Assembly (NCBI RefSeq): GCF_900016645.1
Contig: NZ_CDGJ01000052.1
Direction: 5' to 3' (one strand)
DNA length: 64,000 nt
From: Acididesulfobacillus acetoxydans
GTDB taxonomy: Bacteria; Bacillota; Desulfitobacteriia; Desulfitobacteriales; Desulfitobacteriaceae
Shown here one piece after another: positions 40,835 through 50,444 of this stretch (positions are counted from its first letter, which is position 1; every line of letters begins with the position of its first letter). A program made the translations under genes and the position numbers. The notes under the pieces are model-generated. The model searched no databases. It was given only the letters and a program-made list of their open reading frames with translations, and was not told where the DNA came from.

Positions 40835-42457
40835 ATGTGGGGGGCCGAGATAGTGGAGGCAATTAAGAAGAGGACTATTTACCATGATATATTCCATTGG
40901 AAGGATTTTCGTTTGAAGGTTTTTGTCGAAGGCAGTATTATCGGCCTATTGGCCGGAATTGTAACGGTAATGTTTCGGTATTCATTGGAAGCGGCGGGGA
41001 CTCTCCGCGGTCAGATATACGGCTATCTGAAAACAGGCGGCATGATACCTATCGTGGCTTGGTTTATAGTTCTTATTCTAATCGGTGTAATCGTTGGTCT
41101 CATTGTCAGGCGCGATCCCATGGCCCGTGGTAGCGGTATTCCGGAAGTAGAAGGAATATTGGCCGGACAATTGAAAATGAAGTGGCCCAGTGTCATTGTT
41201 TCGAAATTTGTCGGAGGCGTATTAGCGATCGGGGCAGGTTTATCTCTGGGACGTGAGGGTCCCTCCATTCAGCTGGGAGCCGCAGTGGGCCAGGGGTTCA
41301 GCCGCTTGCTGGGCAGAAGGCGGATGGAAGAAAAATACTTAATAACCAGCGGGGCCAGTGCCGGCTTAGCGGCCGCTTTTAACGCCCCTCTGGCGGGCGC
41401 CATTTTTGCCTTAGAGGAAGTGCATAAGACTTTTTCCCCGGCAATTTTAATGTCGGCCGTAGCGGCTTCGCTTACTTCCGATTTTGTCACGGAATGGGTT
41501 TTCGGGATGAAGCCGATTTTCGCTTTTCCCGCTCTCGCAGTGCTGCCTTTCCGCTATTACGGCTACCTCATAGGTTTGGGTGTAATCACCGGGCTCTTCG
41601 GAGTTTTGTTCAACCGGACTTTGGTTAAAACCTTAAACACTTATGATGCCATATCCTTTCTGCCGCGCAGCTTGCTGCCCGTTTTACCTCTCCTCGCCGG
41701 CGGTCTGCTGGGCTTGGTGCTGCCGCAAACGTTGGGTGGGGGGCATGAACTCATTAACTCTTTGGCCCGGATCCATTTCAGTCTGATGATGCTGATCGTT
41801 TTGGTCGTGGTTAAGTTCGCTTTCACTATGATTAGCTACGGGTCAGGGGTGCCGGGAGGAATCTTTCTGCCCTTATTGGTGGTCGGTGCTTTAACCGGCG
41901 ATATCTACGGACATCTTATTGTGGCTTATTTTTCCGCCAATCCTCAGTATGTTACGAACTTCATCGTCTTGGCCATGGCGGCCTATTTTGCCGCGATTGT
42001 TAAAGCACCCATTACGGGCAGTATTCTTATTACGGAAATGACAGGCTCTTTCCAACATTTATTGGCCTTGATCGCTGTTTCCATGACGGCCTATATCGTT
42101 ACGGATGTGTTAAATTCCAAACCCATCTATGAAGAATTACTGGAGCGGGTTTTGACCAAGAAAGGGAAACGGAACCCGTCGCTGGGGGCAGAGGGGAAGA
42201 GCCCAGCTGGGGGGAAACAAGTCATTACGGAGGTTGCCGTTTGTTTGGGGTCGCAACTTGAAGGAAAGAGAATAAAAGACGTGTCTTGGCCGGCACATTC
42301 TCTGATTGTGAGCATCCGCAGAGGTGATGAGGAAATCATACCCAACGGCAATACTCGGATTTTGGCCGGAGACAACATGTACACGCTTGTGGATGAAGCA
42401 CGGCTGGGGGAGGTAAAAGCGGTGTTTCGGCATTTGGCGGGTGAGCCGGACGCCTGA
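40835..42457 (+). CDS. ClC-type chloride channel/antiporter with RCK_C (TrkA-C) domain
   Basis: 540 residues, about ten or more hydrophobic helices. The selectivity segments are GSGIPEVEG, GREGPSIQLG (gating glutamate E141) and GSGVPGGIFLP. GREGP, not the GREGV of fluoride carriers, argues for chloride. The last 75 residues (about 465-540) form an RCK_C-type domain (LEGKRIKDVSWP, GDNMYTLV), a ligand-binding regulatory module. The start is uncertain: ATG 40835 has a weak site, and GTG 40853 (after GGGGGG) is an alternative. It stands alone between bofA and the gerA operon. Confidence 0.93.
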   Translation: MWGAEIVEAIKKRTIYHDIFHWKDFRLKVFVEGSIIGLLAGIVTVMFRYSLEAAGTLRGQIYGYLKTGGMIPIVAWFIVLILIGVIVGLIVRRDPMARGSGIPEVEGILAGQLKMKWPSVIVSKFVGGVLAIGAGLSLGREGPSIQLGAAVGQGFSRLLGRRRMEEKYLITSGASAGLAAAFNAPLAGAIFALEEVHKTFSPAILMSAVAASLTSDFVTEWVFGMKPIFAFPALAVLPFRYYGYLIGLGVITGLFGVLFNRTLVKTLNTYDAISFLPRSLLPVLPLLAGGLLGLVLPQTLGGGHELINSLARIHFSLMMLIVLVVVKFAFTMISYGSGVPGGIFLPLLVVGALTGDIYGHLIVAYFSANPQYVTNFIVLAMAAYFAAIVKAPITGSILITEMTGSFQHLLALIAVSMTAYIVTDVLNSKPIYEELLERVLTKKGKRNPSLGAEGKSPAGGKQVITEVAVCLGSQLEGKRIKDVSWPAHSLIVSIRRGDEEIIPNGNTRILAGDNMYTLVDEARLGEVKAVFRHLAGEPDA

Positions 42458-42584
42458 GCGAGGCGCGCCCGGGCAGCGGGGGAAAGTTTCGTTAGGTGCT
42501 GATATGGAGCGGGGGTGAATAGGGCCCTGCCCGCCCAGTACCACGTGCATAGGTCAGGCAAGCAAGCAGAAAGTCTAAGTTTTC

Positions 42585-42611
42585 GGGGTACCCTCTTTTT
42601 GGGGGTACCCC
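42585..42611 (+). terminator. Stem-loop between clc and gerAA
   Basis: GGGGTACCC (42585-42593) pairs perfectly with GGGTACCCC (42603-42611); TTTCG follows. A possible terminator of the clc gene with a short T-run. Confidence 0.5.
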
Positions 42612-42688
42612 TTTCGCCGCACCGAATTCGGTTTGGGTGTATAAGGGAGGGGGGGCAGAGGAAGACTAAGCCGGATAGGGGGGATTGG

Positions 42689-44263
42689 ATGCGCAGTCTG
42701 TTTAGCATGTTGAAAGACCTTACGGTGAGGCCGAAAGAGCGCAGGACCCGGGCTACTCCCCCTTTGCCGGCCGAAGAGGACTGGTCCAAACCTTTGTCCG
42801 CCCAAAAGGTGCGCAGCCTTTTGAATAAAAGCAGCGATATCATTTTCCGCGAGTTTACTTTACGCGGCAAAGAGGAAGTCACCTGTCTTTTGGTTTATGT
42901 GGACGGCCTAACAGACAAGTATATCATTGATCATTATCTCCTGAAAATCCTGATGGTGGATTTCAACGGGGAGCCGCAGCTCAGCCGGGTCACGGCGGAC
43001 AATGCGCTGGATACGGTCTTTAAATTTCTGGCCCCGGCCAGTGAGGCTAAGAAAATCAAAGAGTTGGGCGAAGCCCTGGATTCGATCCTGGGGGGAGATG
43101 CCGTCCTCTTTTTTGGGGAATATCCCCAGGCCATGGTCATCGGGGTGCGCAATTGGCCGAACCGAGGCGTATGGGAACCTGAGACTGAGGCAGTGGTGCG
43201 GGGCCCGAGGGAAGGGTTTACCGAAACTCTGCGCACGAACACCACGCTTCTGCGCCGGAAGATCAAACATCCCGCCTTCCGTTTGATTTCCCTCAAGATC
43301 GGTGAGTTGACGCGTACGGATGTGGTGGTGGCTTATATTGAAACTCTGGCCAAGCCGGATGTTGTCTCAGAGGTCCTGAAGCGCTTGAGCCGGATCAAGG
43401 TCGACGGGGTGCTGGAGTCGGCCTATATCGAAGAGATGATCGAAGATTATCCCTATTCTCCTTTTCCCCAGATCGCTTACACGGAACGCCCGGACGTCCT
43501 GGCGGCGGATCTGCTGGAAGGGAAAGTCGGAATCATCGTGGACGGCACTCCGATTGCGCTTACAGTGCCGGTGGTCTTGGCCCAGTTTCTTCAAGTGAGC
43601 GAAGACTATTATGAGAGGGCCATGATCGTCATCCTGATCCGGTTTATCCGCTATCTCGGGGTGGCGGTGGCTTTGCTCGCTCCCAGTATCTATATCGCCG
43701 TGACCACCTTTCACCAGGAGATTTTGCCCAGTAACCTGGCGCTGAGCATCGCGGCCGGCCGGGAGGGTGTCCCTTTTTCGGCGCTTTCCGAGGCTATGAT
43801 GATGACCCTGGCTTTGGAGATCCTCATGGAAGCGGGGCTGCGCTTGCCGAAACCCATCGGTCAGACGATCGGGATTGTCGGAGCTTTGGTCTTAGGAGAC
43901 GCGGCGGTCAAAGCCAGCCTGGTCAGCCCGCTCATGGTGATCATCATCGGGCTGACGGCCATCTCGGGTTATGCGATTCCTTCTTACGATCTGGGGATTG
44001 CCGTCCGTCTGATCCGGCTGCCTATGATGATCTTGGCGGGAACGATGGGTTTTTTTGGCTTGGGACTGGGGGTTTACGCCTTGCTCATTCACCTCTTGAG
44101 CTTGCGTTCTTTTGGTTACCCTTATATGAGTCCACTTGCTCCTTTGCGTTTGCGCGCTCTCCTGCAGGATACTTTTGTCAGAACGCCTAGGTGGGGGTTG
44201 AAACACCGGCCTCACCTGCTTGACGCGGACACTGACCGCAAGAAGCCGGGAGGTAAGCGCTGA
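42689..44263 (+). CDS. gerAA: Spore germination protein GerAA family
   Basis: 524 residues: a soluble N-terminal half with the KSSDIIFREF and LVYVDGLTD segments, and a C-terminal half with four or five membrane segments (about 300-480) including the family motif PSIYIAVTTFHQEILP. It forms the nutrient receptor with GerAB and GerAC in the spore inner membrane. I start at ATG 42689 after AGGGGGGA; the open frame extends 58 codons upstream across a hairpin and is not used. The stop overlaps the gerAB start. Confidence 0.95.
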   Translation: MRSLFSMLKDLTVRPKERRTRATPPLPAEEDWSKPLSAQKVRSLLNKSSDIIFREFTLRGKEEVTCLLVYVDGLTDKYIIDHYLLKILMVDFNGEPQLSRVTADNALDTVFKFLAPASEAKKIKELGEALDSILGGDAVLFFGEYPQAMVIGVRNWPNRGVWEPETEAVVRGPREGFTETLRTNTTLLRRKIKHPAFRLISLKIGELTRTDVVVAYIETLAKPDVVSEVLKRLSRIKVDGVLESAYIEEMIEDYPYSPFPQIAYTERPDVLAADLLEGKVGIIVDGTPIALTVPVVLAQFLQVSEDYYERAMIVILIRFIRYLGVAVALLAPSIYIAVTTFHQEILPSNLALSIAAGREGVPFSALSEAMMMTLALEILMEAGLRLPKPIGQTIGIVGALVLGDAAVKASLVSPLMVIIIGLTAISGYAIPSYDLGIAVRLIRLPMMILAGTMGFFGLGLGVYALLIHLLSLRSFGYPYMSPLAPLRLRALLQDTFVRTPRWGLKHRPHLLDADTDRKKPGGKR

Positions 44264-45354
44264 TGGAGAAGATTTCCGAGCATCAATTCACCATGGTGTG
44301 TGCGGCCGTTCTGCTGGGTACGACCTTTATCCCGGTGGGCCAGACGTCGGTGCAGGTCGCGGGCCGGGATGCCTATATGTCGGTTGTCTTGGTATATGGT
44401 TTAGCGATCCCCTGGGGTCTGATGATCTTGGCCATCACCCGGAACCATCCCGGCCAAAACCTCTTGGAGGTCACGGCTGCCCTCTTGGGGAAGTGGCCGG
44501 GGAAATTCCTGGCTTTGCTTTACACCGGGGCCGTCGGCTATTTAGGGATCCTGCTCCTGGCCAGGGTGGGCGATACCTTTCGCCGTTCGATCTTACCTCT
44601 CGTCCCAACTACGGTTATCATCGGCGGCATGATCCTCTTGGTGCTGATGCTGGCTTGGTCGGGGGTGGAAAACTTCGCCCGTTTTGCCGAGAGTGTTTTT
44701 CCCCTGGTGGTTTTTGGACTGCTCTTTACCATGGTCTTCTCCATTCCCCGCTTTGAGCCTGACGAATATCTTCCCATCCTGGAAAACGGAGTGATGCCTG
44801 TCATTTGGGGGGTAGCTAAACTTGCCTCTTACCCCATGGAATTCATTCTTTTCATGGCTGGGGCCATCACCTTTGTGCCCCGGGAAGATGAGGGGCGGCT
44901 CAAAAAAGGGCTCTGGCGGGCCAGCGTTTTCGTCGCTTTCATCCAGGGAGCCCTGACTTTCACGGAAGTGATGGTTTTCGGGCCGGAGGAGGCTATGCGC
45001 CTCAATTACGGCCTTTTGGCTTTGGGAAAAATGGTGGAGATTTCCCGGACGGTTTCCGGGATCGAGTCTCTTTTTTTGCTGATCTGGATGGGGGCCGAAA
45101 TTATTAAGATCTGCGCTCTCTTTCTGGCGGCTTTCTGGGGAATCCGCCACCTGAGCGGCTGGAACAAAAATCTTTGGCTCTACTTGGGCTTGGCTTTGCT
45201 CTTTATGGCCGTGGCCGTACCCAGACCGGGTGGAACCGCTTTGGCTTTGCAGATCCTGCGCTTCGACGAATGGACGGTCCTGCCTCTGGCGGGATGCTGG
45301 ATTCCTCTGCTCTTCCTTTTAAATGTCTGGAAAAGGAGGCGGAGACGCACATGA
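44263..45354 (+). CDS. gerAB: Spore germination protein GerAB family
   Basis: 363 residues, ten hydrophobic segments, the APC-superfamily fold of the ligand-binding receptor subunit. The ISEHQFTMVCAAVLLGT start is typical. It overlaps gerAA by one base (TGATG) and gerAC by four (ATGA). The basic tail KRRRRRT is cytoplasmic. Confidence 0.95.
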   Translation: MEKISEHQFTMVCAAVLLGTTFIPVGQTSVQVAGRDAYMSVVLVYGLAIPWGLMILAITRNHPGQNLLEVTAALLGKWPGKFLALLYTGAVGYLGILLLARVGDTFRRSILPLVPTTVIIGGMILLVLMLAWSGVENFARFAESVFPLVVFGLLFTMVFSIPRFEPDEYLPILENGVMPVIWGVAKLASYPMEFILFMAGAITFVPREDEGRLKKGLWRASVFVAFIQGALTFTEVMVFGPEEAMRLNYGLLALGKMVEISRTVSGIESLFLLIWMGAEIIKICALFLAAFWGIRHLSGWNKNLWLYLGLALLFMAVAVPRPGGTALALQILRFDEWTVLPLAGCWIPLLFLLNVWKRRRRRT

Positions 45355-46571
45355 AAAGGCGGTTGCTCCTCGTCCTGGCCTTGATTCTTACTTTGTCCTT
45401 AGGCGGCTGTTGGGGGAAAGTCGAGGTCGACCAGCTGGGTTTTGTCTTGGCCATTGGGATCGACCCGGGGAGGAGCCCGGGCACTTATGATGTGACCTAC
45501 CAGATGGGGCTGCCCAAAGCGAGCCAGGGGGGCGGCGGCAGCAACCTGGACAACATGACCCTGACCGTCCAAGCCCGGAGCATGCGCGAGAGCGTGCAGA
45601 AGGTCTACAATATCGCCAGCCGGCGGCCCTTTGTCGGTACGGTCAAAGTCATCGTCTTGGGTGAAGACTTGGCCAAAGAAGGAGTCAACAGGATTATCGA
45701 CTTCTTCCAACGCTATTATGAATTCCGGCGCACGGTTTTTCTGGTACTTGCCCAAGGTAAAGCGTCTGACCTCCTCGACGTCCAAACTCAGCATGAGAAA
45801 ATGCCGGCTCTCAGCCTGCAGGGGTTTATGCAAGAAGCGGGCTCGACTTCCACCTTTCCGGTGACGCGTTTGGGGCATTATCTGACGGTCCTGGGTTCGG
45901 GCATTGAAGCTCCCGTGATTCCCGTGGCCAACCCGCTCAAATCCGGGCAGGAAGGGGTCCGCTATCAGGCCAAGACGCCCGGGCAGGCCGAGGAGGTCCA
46001 CGTAGGCGGGGCGGGGGTTCTGAACGGGGATAAGTTAGTCAGTATCCTGACGGAAGAGGAAACCAGAGGTTATATGTGGCTGCAAAATGAGGTGAAACAT
46101 CGTTCTATTACGGCGGAGCTCCCGGGCCACAACGGGCAGTATTTCGCCAGTGCCCGGATTATCACGACTCATACGGCTTTTCGGCTGGAACCCGACGTGA
46201 ACGGCGGCTACAGCCTGCACTACACAATTACGGGAAAATGGGATCTGGATGAATTTTACGGTCCGCAAAAACGTTTAACGCCGAGCGAGTGGCTGACTAC
46301 AACTGCCCCTGTAGTCAACAAGGCGTTTACCCAGGTGATCCAACAGGAATGTGAGGCGGCTTTAAGGAAAAGCCGTGAGCTAAAATTGGATTTCTTGGGC
46401 ATCGGAAGGATCATAGAGGAACAGAACCCGGCCTACTGGAAAGAAATTCGCAATCACTGGCAAGCCACTCTGCCCGATTTCCCGGTGACGGTCCATATCC
46501 GGATCGCGCCGGAAAACGCCGGTTCATCTTTTGCCCCTCCGACTAATCCTCCGGGTACGGGGCAAGACTAG
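45351..46571 (+). CDS. gerAC: Spore germination protein GerAC family lipoprotein
   Basis: 406 residues with a lipoprotein signal (LSLGGC, lipidated C20) followed by WGKVEVDQLGFVLAIGID, the GerAC start. The C-terminal third has the conserved LDFLGIGRIIEEQNPAYWKE. I start at ATG 45351 after AAGGAGGCGGAG. It is the third receptor subunit. Confidence 0.95.
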   Translation: MKRRLLLVLALILTLSLGGCWGKVEVDQLGFVLAIGIDPGRSPGTYDVTYQMGLPKASQGGGGSNLDNMTLTVQARSMRESVQKVYNIASRRPFVGTVKVIVLGEDLAKEGVNRIIDFFQRYYEFRRTVFLVLAQGKASDLLDVQTQHEKMPALSLQGFMQEAGSTSTFPVTRLGHYLTVLGSGIEAPVIPVANPLKSGQEGVRYQAKTPGQAEEVHVGGAGVLNGDKLVSILTEEETRGYMWLQNEVKHRSITAELPGHNGQYFASARIITTHTAFRLEPDVNGGYSLHYTITGKWDLDEFYGPQKRLTPSEWLTTTAPVVNKAFTQVIQQECEAALRKSRELKLDFLGIGRIIEEQNPAYWKEIRNHWQATLPDFPVTVHIRIAPENAGSSFAPPTNPPGTGQD

Positions 46572-46580
46572 AGGAAGGCG

Positions 46581-46621
46581 TTGAAGAAGAACATTGAAGA
46601 AGAACATTGAAGAAAAGCATT
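46581..46621 (+). repeat. 13-bp tandem repeat after gerAC
   Basis: TTGAAGAAGAACA occurs twice in tandem, followed by TTGAAGAAAAGCA. It fills the short gap between gerAC and gin. Meaning unknown. Confidence 0.6.
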
Positions 46622-46675
46622 GACGGGATCCGACCGGGTGACGGATTCCGGCCAGACAGGAGGCGGAGGTTCGGT

Positions 46676-46885
46676 ATGAAGGCAGAGGTATATCCTGTTT
46701 GCCGCCAATGCGGGGAGGTCCCCCGCTGCGGTTTATTTGACGGGTTTCGTATTCACGGGCGCTTTTTTTGCACAGAGTGCCAGGAACGCTTGCTTAGCGC
46801 GGAGATCGGGTCCCCTTTTTACCTGGAGATGGCGGCGGGGTTGAAAGAAGCGTTACGGCAGAAGCGCAGCGGCGGCGGTTTCTGA
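46676..46885 (+). CDS. gin: Anti-sigma-G factor Gin (CsfB) family
   Basis: 69 residues. Two CxxC pairs (CRQCG at the start and CTECQ after IHGRFF) form the Gin zinc finger, with the family spacing, then a helical tail. Gin inhibits sigma-G (and sigma-E) during sporulation. I start at ATG 46676 after GGAGGCGGAGG. In B. subtilis csfB follows bofA closely; here clc and gerAA/AB/AC are between. Confidence 0.85.
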   Translation: MKAEVYPVCRQCGEVPRCGLFDGFRIHGRFFCTECQERLLSAEIGSPFYLEMAAGLKEALRQKRSGGGF

Positions 46886-47159
46886 ACGGTCCTTACTTGC
46901 CTTGTGACTATTCGAGGGTTAAGAAGTTCTGGAAAAGGCGGGTTCCGTTGAGCGCAGCGCACGCTTTCCGCGAGGGACGGTTCGCTTAGCCAGCCCGGCA
47001 ATCACTTTTGCGCGATGGGGACTTACTCTCGTATAGTTGCCCCGCTTGAGGCGGAAGGTGGGGTTTCCCGGTTGCCGGCGGATGAAATATGACTCAATCT
47101 GTGATACAATAAAACGAGGTGATTCCCCAAAGTGATTCCCCGGGACAGGGGGTTGTCCG
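46886..47159. other. Intergenic region gin-speA with probable promoter
   Basis: 274 bases. TACAAT at 47105-47110 with a TGA extension is a plausible -10 for speA; no good -35. Nothing else recognised. Confidence 0.45.
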
Positions 47160-48578
47160 GTGTCGGCTCTGGATAAAGCACTGAAACATTACCTGGAACA
47201 AGGGTACCGCTCTTTCCATACCCCCGGGCATAAGGGGAAGCGGGAGTTTTTCGCGGATTGGGATTTTCCGGGTTGGGACTTGACGGAACTACCCGGGCTA
47301 GACCGGCTGCACTGTGCCGAAGGGGTTGTTGCGCGGGCCCAGAGGCGGGTGGCCGAGATATTCGGCGCCGAGGAGAGCTATTTTCTGGTTAACGGCGCCA
47401 CGGTGGGTAACCAGGCTATGTTCTTAGCTCTGGCCGAGCCCCGGGGGAAAGTGCTCATCCAGCGGCAGGCTCATCGTTCTGTGATGTCCGCCCTGGTTCT
47501 GAGCGGACAGATGCCCGAATATCTGCCGGGGGTTGTGCATCCTGATTTTAATCTGCCGTTGGGTGTGGACTGCCAAGGGGGCCTGTCCTGCCTGCGGGGG
47601 ACGAGCGTCTGGCATTTTACTTACCCGAGTTATTTCGGGACAACGATGGATTTGGGCTTTTTTCTGCAGGAAAGGGAACGGAATTTTCCGGATCTGCCCG
47701 TCCTGGTCGATCAAGCGCACGGCGCCCATTATGTGCATGATTTTTTTCCGGCCAGTGCGTTAAAACTGGGGGCGGATCTTGTCCTGCACAGCAGTCACAA
47801 GACTTTGAGCGCCCTTACCCAAGCGGCGCTCCTGCACGTTCAAGGGCAGCGGGTCAGCCGCAGCCGGGTGCGTCAGGCTCTTGAGCTCTTGGAAACGTCG
47901 AGTCCCAGTTATCTGCTAATGGCTTCTTTGGCCAGGGCGGCGGAATTTGCCCGGGTCAGGGAGCGCTGGCTGAGGCTCCGGGAAGAAGTGGACTCATTGA
48001 GGCGGCGGGTGCGGGGACTGCGCCTGCTGACAGCCGCCGATGCCGGGAGTTACGGTATCGAAGAGGTGGACTGGTCCAAGATCCTGGTGAATACAAGGCC
48101 CATTGGGTTAAGGGCAGCGGAATGTGTCGAAATCTTACGCCGGGAGTACCACATCGAACCGGAACTTTGGGATGAAGAGAATATTCTCTTTGTCTTGGGG
48201 ATCGGGAACAGCCCGGACGAAGTCAGAGCCCTGAGTATAGGCTTGCAAGCATTGGTCCGAAGAGCGGCCGCGGGTGGATTCAAAACGGCTGCGAGAGCCG
48301 AGTTAACGGATCCTTTGCTCTTCTTACCGCCCTATCCTCCCCAGCGCTGTTCTCCCCGGGACGCGTTTTTGGCTCCCAAGCGCCAAGTTCACTTGAGGGA
48401 CGCCTTGGGACGAATTTCCGCCGAGAGCGTTTCTCCTTATCCGCCGGGGATTCCGCTGATCGTCATGGGGGAAGAAATTACGCCGCCGGTGCTGGAGGTT
48501 CTGGAGCGGCCGGATATTCACTGGCAAGGCTGGGAAGATTTTGCCGGCAAAAAGATTTGGGTTTTGGACGGGGTGTAA
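47160..48578 (+). CDS. Orn/Lys/Arg decarboxylase-family PLP enzyme (YaaO/SpeA-like)
   Basis: 472 residues, fold type I PLP enzyme of the bacterial basic-amino-acid decarboxylase family. HTPGHKGKREFF near 20-31, DQAHGAHY near 183-190, and HSSHKTL with PLP lysine K214. The start is GTG 47160 after AGGGGG. This gene stands at the YaaO position. Substrate (arginine, lysine or ornithine) cannot be read from the sequence; the product would be a polyamine precursor. Confidence 0.92.
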   Translation: MSALDKALKHYLEQGYRSFHTPGHKGKREFFADWDFPGWDLTELPGLDRLHCAEGVVARAQRRVAEIFGAEESYFLVNGATVGNQAMFLALAEPRGKVLIQRQAHRSVMSALVLSGQMPEYLPGVVHPDFNLPLGVDCQGGLSCLRGTSVWHFTYPSYFGTTMDLGFFLQERERNFPDLPVLVDQAHGAHYVHDFFPASALKLGADLVLHSSHKTLSALTQAALLHVQGQRVSRSRVRQALELLETSSPSYLLMASLARAAEFARVRERWLRLREEVDSLRRRVRGLRLLTAADAGSYGIEEVDWSKILVNTRPIGLRAAECVEILRREYHIEPELWDEENILFVLGIGNSPDEVRALSIGLQALVRRAAAGGFKTAARAELTDPLLFLPPYPPQRCSPRDAFLAPKRQVHLRDALGRISAESVSPYPPGIPLIVMGEEITPPVLEVLERPDIHWQGWEDFAGKKIWVLDGV

Positions 48579-48580
48579 GG

Positions 48581-49459
48581 ATGGAACCTCAGCCTGCTTT
48601 TTGGGAAAAGGCGGCTTACAAAGGCCGGTTGAGCCATTTGTTGCTCTTCCACGGGGGAAGCGCCGGGACGCGGCGGAGCGCGGCTTTGCGTCTGGCCCGT
48701 ATTTTGAATTGTTTAGGGCCGCAGGATGAGAGGCCCTGCGAGGTCTGCTCGGCTTGCCGCAGGATTCTTTCGGGTCATCATCCCGACGTAACGGTCATGG
48801 GGCCGCAGAAGGCATCCCTTGGAATCGAACAGGTTTTGGCTTGGCAGGAGAAAATTTACCGCAAACCTTATGAAGGGAAGTTTAAAGTTTTTCTACTGGA
48901 AGAGGCGGATTTGCTGACCGTTCCGGCCGCCAACGCTTTGCTGAAAGTCATTGAGGAGCCGCCGCCGGTCACCGTCATTGTTCTCAGCGCGCAAAATCAG
49001 GAAAGTCTTTTACCGACGGTTCGCAGCAGGGCCCAAAGCATCTATTTCCCGCCGCCGGGTTTAACGGAGTGGGCCGGGCTGCGGGGAGAGGGAAGTAAGG
49101 AAGAGGCTGCCGAAGCTTTTCGGCTCGGCGGCGGCACGGCCGCTTTGGCGGAACGGATCCTGGCCTTGGGGGTGGACAATGTCCGCTCCTGGCTTGGGCG
49201 CTATCGCCAAGCCGTGGCAGCGGGTGATTTTTTGCGGCTGTTTCCCCTGTTCCCGTTGGAGAAAGAGCAGGCCGTGGTTTATTTGCAGGTCATGGCTGTC
49301 CGGATCACCGCCGGGCTGCCGGAGGGCCGTTACCCGGCGGCAAGCTTGCCCCCCATTCGCCGGGCTCTGGACAACATCCGGCGGCAGGCCAATCCCCGCC
49401 TGGTTTTGGAAGTTTTGGCCTTGGAACTGTTCCAAGAAGGAGGAATTCAGGGTGGTTGA
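48581..49459 (+). CDS. holB: DNA polymerase III subunit delta'
   Basis: 292 residues, AAA+ clamp-loader stator. Zinc group CEVCSACRRIL near 47-57, LEEADLLTVPAANALLKVIEEPP matching the sensor region. The Walker A is degenerate (GGSAGTRRS), as is normal for delta'. Start ATG 48581, two bases after speA. tmk and darA, which lie between yaaO and holB in B. subtilis, are missing. Confidence 0.94.
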   Translation: MEPQPAFWEKAAYKGRLSHLLLFHGGSAGTRRSAALRLARILNCLGPQDERPCEVCSACRRILSGHHPDVTVMGPQKASLGIEQVLAWQEKIYRKPYEGKFKVFLLEEADLLTVPAANALLKVIEEPPPVTVIVLSAQNQESLLPTVRSRAQSIYFPPPGLTEWAGLRGEGSKEEAAEAFRLGGGTAALAERILALGVDNVRSWLGRYRQAVAAGDFLRLFPLFPLEKEQAVVYLQVMAVRITAGLPEGRYPAASLPPIRRALDNIRRQANPRLVLEVLALELFQEGGIQGG

Positions 49460-50444
49460 GGTGGTGGGAGTCCGTTTTAAAGCCGCGGGCAAGATATATT
49501 ACTTTTCTCCGGGGGAATTGGAACTTTCGGCCTCCGACAAGGCGATCGTCGAGACGGCCAGAGGGGTCGAGTTTGGGGAAATTGTCATTCCCCCGCGCCG
49601 GGTCGAGGACGAGGAGTTGGTTCTTCCCCTTAAACAGGTGATCCGTAAAGCCACTGCCGAGGACGAACGGATTCTGGAAGCAAATCGGAGCAAAGAAAAA
49701 GACGCCTTTCAAATCTGTTTGCACAAGATTGCCGACCATGGTCTGCCTATGAAGTTGATAGATGTCGAATACACTTTTGACGGCAATAAGATTATCTTTT
49801 CTTTTACCGCGGAAGGCAGAGTAGACTTCCGCGAGCTTGTCAAGGATCTGGCGGCGGTTTTTCGCACCCGGATCGAACTGCGCCAGATTGGGGTGAGAGA
49901 TGAGGCCAAGATGCTGGGCGGGGTGGGCTCCTGTGGCAGGGTGCTTTGCTGTGCTTCGTTCTTGGGGGATTTTGAGCCGGTTTCCATCCGCATGGCCAAA
50001 GACCAAAAACTTTCGCTCAATCCGACGAAGATTTCCGGCATTTGCGGCCGTCTTATGTGCTGCCTCAAATACGAAAATGACTGCTATGGGTGTTGCGCGG
50101 ACAGAGAACCGGCCCCCGCTTTTCCCAATCAGGATGCTTATTTCAGCGCGGAGGGAGAAGGGGATGAGGTTCGTCCCGCCCTGGCCAAGCCGGAGCGGGT
50201 TCCTCACGGGGCCGGTTTTGGGACGAGGACGCGGGCCAATGACAAACACGGTGAAAAGTACAATGATAAGCGCGAAGATAAGCGCATCGACAGGCAGGAG
50301 GATAAGCGCGGCGACAAGCAGACGGACAGACATGAGCTTAAGCAGGAGGCCAAAAAAACCGTTCCTGCCGGCGTGCAGGTCTCCGCTCCGCGGTCCCCTC
50401 ACCGGAAAGGAGAAAAGGCGAAAGGAAAGAGTGAGCGGGTATGA
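49452..50444 (+). CDS. ricT: RicT/YaaT, PSP1-domain regulator of RNase Y
   Basis: 330 residues. PSP1 domain in about 60-150, then the paired cysteine motifs SCGRVLCCASFLGDF and ICGRLMCCLKYENDCYGCC; the Ric complex carries Fe-S clusters. It pairs with YlbF and YmcA; a YlbF-family gene is at 22858. The last 90 residues are a charged tail with repeated DK/DR units (NDKREDKRIDRQEDK). Start GTG 49452, 8 bases after AAGGAGGA, overlapping the holB end. Confidence 0.94.
   Translation: MVEVVGVRFKAAGKIYYFSPGELELSASDKAIVETARGVEFGEIVIPPRRVEDEELVLPLKQVIRKATAEDERILEANRSKEKDAFQICLHKIADHGLPMKLIDVEYTFDGNKIIFSFTAEGRVDFRELVKDLAAVFRTRIELRQIGVRDEAKMLGGVGSCGRVLCCASFLGDFEPVSIRMAKDQKLSLNPTKISGICGRLMCCLKYENDCYGCCADREPAPAFPNQDAYFSAEGEGDEVRPALAKPERVPHGAGFGTRTRANDKHGEKYNDKREDKRIDRQEDKRGDKQTDRHELKQEAKKTVPAGVQVSAPRSPHRKGEKAKGKSERV

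Noticed and set aside
41240..41275. Fluoride-specific ClC
   Set aside because: The gating motif is GREGP, not the GREGV found in fluoride carriers, and no fluoride riboswitch precedes the gene.
49305..50402. 365-codon open frame on the minus strand
   Set aside because: Opposite the end of holB and ricT; no ribosome site or family pattern.
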